Positions 58,021-64,000 of a stretch of 64,000 nucleotides of DNA are shown piece by piece. Position 1 is the first letter of the stretch. Every line of letters begins with the position of its first letter. A model generated the notes under the pieces. That model worked only from the letters and a program-made list of their open reading frames with translations. It was not told the origin of the DNA and made no database searches. This stretch comes from Cristatella mucedo (taxonomy: Eukaryota; Bryozoa; Phylactolaemata; Cristatellidae). The DNA lies in assembly GCA_009760855.2 (NCBI GenBank), contig WPIO01000005.1:13072001-13136000 (forward strand), in the 5' to 3' direction. The translations under genes and the position numbers were made by a program.

Positions 58021-58903
58021 CATTTAACCTCTTTTTAGTCACGCTTCCAAAGCAAATTTAAAATCTCTGCTAGGTCTAAACTACAGCCGCGCGTCTTTGA
58101 AAAGTTGCGTTGCTGCTTGCTAGTTGATTTTGACGCGAAGCTTAGCAGAACACTTTCTTTACGACATGAATGGGAGTGAAGTGAAAATCGCAAAAGATTC
58201 CATTATTTTGCTTATACCGACTAGCAATTTTTCCCAGACATTAATGTGACCCGGTTAAAATATTTGAAAGCATGGCCTGGTTATTATTTACAATTGCGTC
58301 ATACGAATGCTCTGCCATTGACATATCAGGCACAGCACAGAACGTACCAAAACAGAAAAAAATTGAAAGACTATTGAGAAATTTTTTTCCAACGATGCGG
58401 TGCAATTCAACCGCCACGAACAGCACCCAATGGGTGCGATGCTGGCCTCAGCAGGAAGATCTGTAAACAGTGGCCAACGTATGAAATCCTCCGAAATGCC
58501 CGCTACGCTCCCAAGGACACTTCTTCGTAGCCTGCAGCGCTTGCAGCGCTGCGGCAGCGGTCGCGCTTCAGCATTGCGCTGGAGAATAACTTCTGTCAAG
58601 CGCTGTCTCGCCACTTCACGCCGTCAGCCTGAGAGCCTGGAAGGAAAGTGAAGCCAGCGAGAGGCAGGGCGATAGAGATGCAGACAGAGAAGCAGAGCGT
58701 CGCACGCCGTCGATCCGTGCAGCGCCTCTCCGATGGGGCAGAGGCCACCGCCGATCGATGGGGCGTGGCCGCCGATTTCGCGGATCGATCTCGCCCCATC
58801 GATCGATCGCCCCATCGATCGATCGCCCCATCGATCACCGATCAAGGCCCGCTCGACGCGGCTCAGCAGACGCGGAGCGAGGGCTGCGCCGCCAGTGCCG
58901 ACA
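58021..58903. other. Downstream region of Toll receptor 2; CCCCATCGATCGATC repeats
   Basis: On the - strand this follows the Toll 2 stop codon and should contain its 3' UTR. I see no confident polyadenylation signal close by. At 58770-58856, ATCGATCG palindromes are tandemly repeated with CCCCATCGATCGATCG units of ~20 bp. A GCAGCG-rich patch is at 58540-58560. Confidence 0.4.
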
Positions 58904-59642
58904 TCACTGTGGCCCGCCGCTGCCGCGAGCGGCGGGCGGCGGCGGCAGGTCGCCCAGCAGCCTCGGACGGCCCTTCTGCGGCATACGGTAGAGCAGGCGG
59001 TGCCAGAACCACCGGTTCTGCACGTCCAGGTAAGTGTACGTGCTCAGGTAGCTGCGCAGCGTCTCCTCGAGCTCCAGATTGCTGCGGTCGACGTCGTCGA
59101 GCAGGACGACGACCAGGTAGCTGCGCCTCGCTCCTTCATCACCTTCTCGTGCGCCGTGCGGAACTCGAGCATGCACCAGTCGCTGCGCACGAAGCTGTCC
59201 GACCGAAGCACGACGACCATGCGCCGGCTGCGGCGAGTGGCGCTGAGAATGCTGTCGTGTATGAGCCGCCCGGGGCCGAAGTCCTTTTCGTGGAAGCAGA
59301 CTTTGAGCGGCGGCGCGACGCACGACTCGAGGACGCGGCGCAGCGTGCCCGTCACCCACTCACTGTCCTGGCTGCTGTACGACAGGAACACGTCGAACTC
59401 CTTAAGCGGATCGTCGTCGCCGCCCACTCGGTCGAACGGGTGCAGGCCAAAGTTGACGTACAGGATTATCTTGAGGGCACCGAAGTAGCGATACACGAGC
59501 GAGGCTGCGACGACGCAGAGCGCCAGCAGGACCACGACTACAGCCAGCCAGGCGGTCAGTGCTCGCCGCTCCGCCTCGCCGCCTTCGTCGCACACGAAGT
59601 CGCCGTCGTTGATTTCCGTGATTGGCATTCCCCGGACGATGG
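58904..59642 (-). CDS. Toll receptor 2, transmembrane and TIR exon (frameshifted)
   Basis: On the - strand the exon starts after TTGCAG| at 59643-59645 in phase 1 (IVRGMPITEINDGDFVCDEG). It encodes a transmembrane helix (LAVVVVLLALCVVAASLVY) and a TIR domain: box 1 FDVFLSYSS, box 2 VCFHEKDFGPG, SDWCMLEF, then after the shift LVVVLLDDVD and box 3 RWFWHRL. The stop is at 58904-58906. The frame breaks at about 59119-59126: GGCGCAGCTACCTGG here against GGCGCCTACCTGG in the paralogue, consistent with one missing (or two extra) bases between ERGA and SYLVVV. Everything after the break is otherwise intact. This is either a recent pseudogene, an allele, or an assembly error. The BB-loop proline is present, unlike in Toll 1. 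The preceding exon is at 63782. Confidence 0.85.
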
Positions 59643-59823
59643 CTGCAACGCGAACGAGCTGCGCTCTTTCTCGCGCCGCGGCGGCGGCGAAAAAACGGCC
59701 GCCAAAGCCGCGGGTCGAGGCGGCCGCGAGGCAGCGTGCGCCGATCGATGGCTTCTAGACGTGCGCTGCCTCCTGGCGACAATGTACGGCACTGCTTCCT
59801 GCGCACTACAGCAGCCGTGGAAT

Positions 59824-59890
59824 TTTATAAATAAATAAATACACAAATAAATAAATGAATAAATAAATAAATGTATATATATATATATGC
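59824..59890 (+). repeat. (AAAT)n with (TA)n
   Basis: AAAT tetranucleotides followed by TATATATATA, adjoining the tail end of a - strand SINE-A. Confidence 0.95.
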
Positions 59891-59892
59891 AC

Positions 59893-60012
59893 TTAATTTT
59901 CATAATGATCTAAGAACTCAATCTCCATCCAGGCACTTCACATGTGCTGAAGGATTCGAGCCCACGACCTCGGTCGTCGAAGGGGAGCGCCTTAACCCAG
60001 TGGACCAAACCA
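59893..60012 (-). mobile_element. SINE-A copy
   Basis: On the - strand it reads CCTGGTTTGGTCCACTGGGT (A box), TTAAGGCGCTCCCCTTCGAC, GGTCGTGGGCTCGAATCCTT (B box), TGTGAAGTGCCTGGATGGAG and TTGAGTTCTTAGATCATT. The (AAAT)n array beyond may have grown from its tail. Confidence 0.8.
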
Positions 60013-60954
60013 GGGTGGATGGGCGCTAGCAGTCTTTTCGCGTTCACCTTTGCCCCGAGGCTGAGCTGCTTGTGCATCGAATTTTAAGCTAAGCGCACTG
60101 GCCGCGAGATACTTTCTATCGCTTTCGCAGTCGCGAACGGCCGCGAGACTAAGCCTGACCCCAACTGACCCGCTGCCCTGCTTGACCCGCCGCCCCACCT
60201 GACCAGCTGCCCTGCCTCGAGCGCGTCTTGCTGACGCTGGCGACCCCTTACGACTAAATTTTGAGAGAGAATTATGAAAAAATATGTCCAACAATCGACA
60301 ACTTGCTAGTGGTACCTTTCAAAAGACAACACGCTAGAAATGGGATAGTAAGTGTTGAGAATTTCCACGAAAATGAACGCAATGATTATGCAAGCCTTGT
60401 CAAACCTGTAACCTCACTTATAATCAAACGATTAATTCTATATTTCCTGCTATAGAGGAAATGTACAGCAATAATCATTCAAAATAAATCAGAAATAAGC
60501 TACTGCATGAAGTGCAAGCAGAGCTTAACTCAGACTTCACATTAATCCTTGATGTATTGGCCGAGTTAAGGATTTTACAAGGCGAAAAGCACTACAGCAT
60601 GTGGAGCCTTTAAAAATCACAAGCACGCACCTCAAAAAGCTGCGAAAATGTACCTCGATTTATCAAGGCTCAACAACTTTGAACGGAAGTCGCACAGGAT
60701 GCTGAGATCTGAAAGTTTTCACTCGTAGATAGTGTGCTTTAGGTTTACTTCCGGGTTAGGCGGTTTGAATCGTCGCTGTTTGCTTTTATTTGGAAATCGT
60801 CAACACTTCAAATCGCACGTCTCAATATTTTCTGCTCAAAAGTTAGCCTATACAAATATTCGACTGTCTGAGATTTTCTCGTCGAGTAACGATCTTCAAA
60901 TCACTGCTGCGAGTGCGACGCCGCCGTAACGTCGCAGAGCGAACAGCGGCAGCG

Positions 60955-61024
60955 TCAGCAGGAGGAGAAGGAGGAGGAGGAGGAGGAGGAGAAGGAGGAG
61001 GAGAAGGAGGAGGAGGAGGAAGAT
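60955..61024 (+). repeat. (GGA)n purine tract
   Basis: About 65 bp of GGA/GAA triplets, pure purine on the + strand. Confidence 0.95.
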
Positions 61025-61390
61025 GACCCTGAGGTCAGAGTCTCCTTAACGACCGAGCGGTCTGAGGCCGCCGGCGCCTCGCCGACGATTGGTTACTAGC
61101 CTCGAACGAACCCGGCTTAACATGGGGTGCACTTAAGTCAGTCCGCCAGTTGCCGCAGCATCGGACAAGACAGAAAAAAAGGAGCGCGTCGCCTTATCCT
61201 CTGGATTTGAGTCGATGAGCACCCAGACCGGAGACTATCGTCCGAGCGAGCATTTTGCGAGCTATTCGCGACTGGAATGCGGTCGGCGGCCTAGCACCGA
61301 GGCGGGAACTAGCGAGGTTGCTCCGAAAGTTCAGCGGTCAATGGAGAAACTGATATGCCAACATCCGCCTGCCAGTGTATCCGAGAGGGC

Positions 61391-61431
61391 GCGTGAGTGA
61401 GTGAGGGAGGAGGTCACTCACTCACTCACGC
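61391..61431. repeat. GTGA/TCAC hairpin
   Basis: GCGTGAGTGAGTGA at 61391-61404 is the reverse complement of 61418-61431, with a 13-nt spacer. It is probably a palindromic tetranucleotide repeat. Confidence 0.85.
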
Positions 61432-61489
61432 CGTCGAGCACCGACTAACGGCGACGCTTGAACTGCTGCGAGATGTCGATATCAACAAG

Positions 61490-61690
61490 ACAGGGATATT
61501 ATTGTGCAACTCACTTCCACAATTCTTACGAAACGACATCTAAATTCCTGTTGCTGACTGCGGCACATCCTTTCCAGCTGTCCTGGGCTGCTAATTCCAT
61601 GCTAGTAACTTCCTCGGCAACTAGCAGCCTGAGTCAGCTATGCTTTTCCTTTGTGGCTGTATGGAGTTTCAGATAGAGATTACATAATGT
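61490..61690 (+). mobile_element. L2-B 3' fragment, decayed
   Basis: CAACTCACTTCCACAATTCT, TACGAAACGACATCTAAATT and CGGCACATCCTTTCCAGCTG correspond to LxNSLPQFLRNDI...TADYGTSFSAVL on the + strand. It ends in CAGATAGAGATTACATAATG. Confidence 0.65.
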
Positions 61691-61844
61691 TTACCTATAA
61701 AATTAGTCACAATCTATGGGGTTCATCTTCGGTGATAACCTCTTCTTTTGATATATTTAATCAGCAGACTCCTTAACAAAAGTCACGGTCATTATCTTCG
61801 CATTTTGCGCAGAGTTAAGCTTTACTTGCGGCTGCGAATGGCTT

Positions 61845-62095
61845 GCTAATAATAATAATAATAACGATAATATTAATACATTTGATATAGCGCCCTCAGG
61901 GAACCCAATCTCTTTCTAGGCACTTTACATACGTTGCAAAGGAAACACAATCGAATGGTTAGTGGTATTATTCTCCAGAAACAACAAGAATAACACGGTT
62001 AGGGGTGACAAGCGTAGGGTCGGCATGCAAGTATGGTTAGTGGCAGCATGCACAGTGTCAGCACGCATAAGCACATAAAGGACGAATCAAAGAGC
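61845..62095 (-). mobile_element. L2-A 3' untranslated region
   Basis: The tail AATAATAATAATAACG is followed by ATTTGATATAGCGCCCTCAG, TAGGGGTGACAAGCGTAGGG and GTCAGCACGCATAAGCACAT. It is a 3' end only. Confidence 0.78.
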
Positions 62096-62799
62096 TCTTT
62101 CTACTTTAATTCGATTATGCCTTGATATTATTGAAAATATTACGTATTTCAGGACGCAGCTGTGGCTCGAGGTCACTTTTTGAAATTCCTTTGGATGAAA
62201 TGGACCTTTTCTCCGGTTGAACACTCGACTGTGAAGATCAAAGACGCCCATTCGGATCTTTAAATTTGCGCTATTTCTAAAACCCCGTCTTCTCTAAAAA
62301 GAAATTCCGCACATTTCATTTAATCAATGTATTGGCATATATTTATAGGTGGAATCGAACCTATAGCCTAGCCATTTGACAGACGGGGGAGGGGTAATCG
62401 GGACTACATTCATTAGGCATGTACCCCGGTATTTGGTTGCTCAATCGATGAATATGCGAATAGCTCACTTTCCGGAACTATTTCTTCGCATGCCGGCTCA
62501 CTTTGATGGACTCCTCTAGCTATCAAACGGGAAGATGTGGGTACAAGCACAGGCTTATTTGTTAAATATCAGATTCAACCATCGCTGCTTTGGTGAGGCA
62601 TCCTCGCATCCCGCAGTCTTGAAATTAGGCAGGCTGGATAGCGGAGTACCGTGTACGCTCCCCTCGAAGCACGAAGATCTAATAGTCTACTAACCAGAGC
62701 TTAGATCAGACCACCTTGCGGCCTAGGTGTTAATGCAAGAATTCCAGTTTTGAAGTTCTAGAACTTACTATTTGAGAAATTCGAAACTTATTACAAACT

Positions 62800-63005
62800 A
62801 TAAGAATAAGAAACATGTTTACGATGCTCTTAGAGAACTACATTTCTTTCATGACACTTTGCATAGGCTGGACATGAATATTTTGAATCGGTTAGTGATA
62901 GCATGCACGATTTCGGCACTCGCAAGCATACAAATGATTATTCACACTGCAGCGAATGCTGTGAATGATAATAATAATAATAATAAACTCGATAAAGCGC
63001 CCTTG
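62800..63005 (-). mobile_element. Degenerate L2-A-like tails
   Basis: 62805-62945 retain the general pattern (TTAGAGAACTACATTTCTTT, GGTTAGTGATAGCATGCACG). At 62968 another AATAATAATAATAAAC tail head with CTCGATAAAGCGCCCTT follows. These are two nested or tandem relics. Confidence 0.5.
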
Positions 63006-63781
63006 CTAAGTTTATTTAGTAGCTCGGTGGTTCTCTAAGGCTAGACTAATGTTGTAACTCAATTAAGACAGGATGCAGAATATTTTGCATAAGCATGTAT
63101 AGTGTCGAATGCGGTCCTTACGCTGGCGCCTAAGAACTCTAGCGGAGCGGCTCTTTCGTTAGAGGAGTCGCGGTGTCACGTGTCTCCACTGGTACAGAAG
63201 CTGCGGTAGCCATCTTCGGTCGAACGGCGAGTGAGTTAAATTCTCGAGCTGACCAACAAGACTCCCCACGACGTACTTCCTACAACCCTAGCCGAACTGC
63301 TGCGGCGACGTCAGATTCCCCACGAGGCGGATTGCAGTAGCGGCCGGTGTCTTTGCTGACCATTTGCACGAGAACCCACCAGCGCAATGGCATACAATTT
63401 GGCGAGTAAATTATAAAGACGGCCTACAACACTCTTTCAAAAATTGAGCTTCGCACTGCCGATTTCCGGTCGATTTTCGCCTAATAACCGGACCGCCGCG
63501 GTAATTCGTTGCACAGCCCCCCCTGAGCCCCACCACCCTGCCCACCTTCTGTAAAACCTGGTAAAAAGCGAGAGTATGGTCTGCGACCGCCGACTCACCG
63601 GCGAAAGCGGGGCGCTCTCGGCGCAGCGGCGGCAGCGGCGCGGCGAACCGCACAGCTGAAGCTCGGCAAGCATCCGCTGCCGTCAGAACTGAGGCGCGCG
63701 GCGGCGCCGCCGCAGAGCTTCGCGCCTCGCCCGACCTCAAGGTCAAACCCGTCGTTCGAGGAAACCTCGCCGCTAACTCAC

Positions 63782-64000
63782 CCCGCGATGACGTGCAGGT
63801 CACCTGATAGAGGTCCTCCACGACGGCGCGGTTTCGCTGAAGCCACGCCTTCATCCAACCGTTGTGGCAGTCGCAAGGCCAGAAGTTGGATCGGAGGCTG
63901 AGTCTGACCAACCGGGCAGACTCGATTTCGCGCGGCAGGCTGGTCAGCCGGTTGTTATCGAGCGCCAGCACAGCGAGCCGCACCATCCCCGCGAACGCAC
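63782..64000 (-). CDS. Toll receptor 2, LRR and LRRCT exon (5' part outside window)
   Basis: Read on the - strand from the window edge: FAGMVRLAVLALDNNRLTSL, PREIESARLVRLSLRSN, then the C-terminal cap FWPCDCHNGWMKAWLQRN and DLYQVTCTSSRG. It matches the end of the Toll 1 exon at 2595 almost residue for residue (NYWPCDCSNGWMKAWLQRQ.....DLYQVTCSSSRG). The exon ends in TCGCGGG|GTGAGTTAGC (phase 1), the same donor as Toll 1 (TCGAGGG|GTGAGCTAGC). It joins in frame to the TIR exon at 59642. The gene's upstream exons lie beyond the right edge. Confidence 0.87.

Larger units (their letters stand above)
59643..63781 (-). other. Toll receptor 2, phase-1 intron
   Basis: This 4.1-kb intron lies at the same site as the 9.7-kb intron of Toll 1. 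It holds the (AAAT)n, SINE-A, purine tract, hairpin, L2-B and L2-A pieces listed separately. 60020-60950, 61030-61385, 62100-62795 and 63010-63780 contain nothing recognisable. Confidence 0.7.

Overview
This window is animal nuclear DNA. It has intron-split genes, LINE, SINE, LTR and DNA-transposon remnants, long microsatellites and no operon structure. The best-supported genes are Toll receptors with an internal LRRCT-LRRNT cysteine cluster, one transmembrane segment and a TIR domain. That layout is typical of protostome Tolls, so I infer an arthropod or other protostome with a large, repeat-rich genome. The species cannot be named from the sequence.

The two ends carry two Toll paralogues in tail-to-tail orientation. 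On the + strand, exons at 1-529, 1886-2595 and 12295-13076 form the 3' part of one Toll gene, and their splice phases agree (phase 2, then phase 1). On the - strand, exons at 63782-64000 and 58904-59642 form the 3' part of a second Toll, with the same phase-1 intron between LRRCT and transmembrane/TIR. Its TIR exon carries a frameshift. A third, decayed Toll fragment on the + strand (26672-27150) keeps the same phase-2 intron position.

The ~46 kb between the two Tolls is mostly transposon debris. An L2/CR1-clade LINE (here L2-A) occurs in about 20 pieces. Three long 5'-truncated copies (14866-17072 -, 23776-25810 +, 53262-54850 +) still encode most of a reverse transcriptase. A second related LINE (L2-B) is seen as 3' ends. 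Two tRNA-derived SINE families are present, and SINE-A carries an L2-A-like 3' tail. There are two solo LTRs with matching 4-bp target duplications, a pogo/Tigger-like MITE, and a Tc1-like transposase relic.

Other gene pieces in this interval are the first coding exon of an HSD17B12-like reductase (35442-35637 -), an unidentified coiled-coil exon with good splice sites (39600-39752 -), and two complementary halves of a SMYD4-like SET/MYND gene. These halves lie 28 kb apart on opposite strands, and each abuts an L2-A element. The most unusual structure is at 43026-46130: a 3.1-kb element with long inverted arms around a degenerate ~165-175-bp satellite, which also occurs at 32935-33540.
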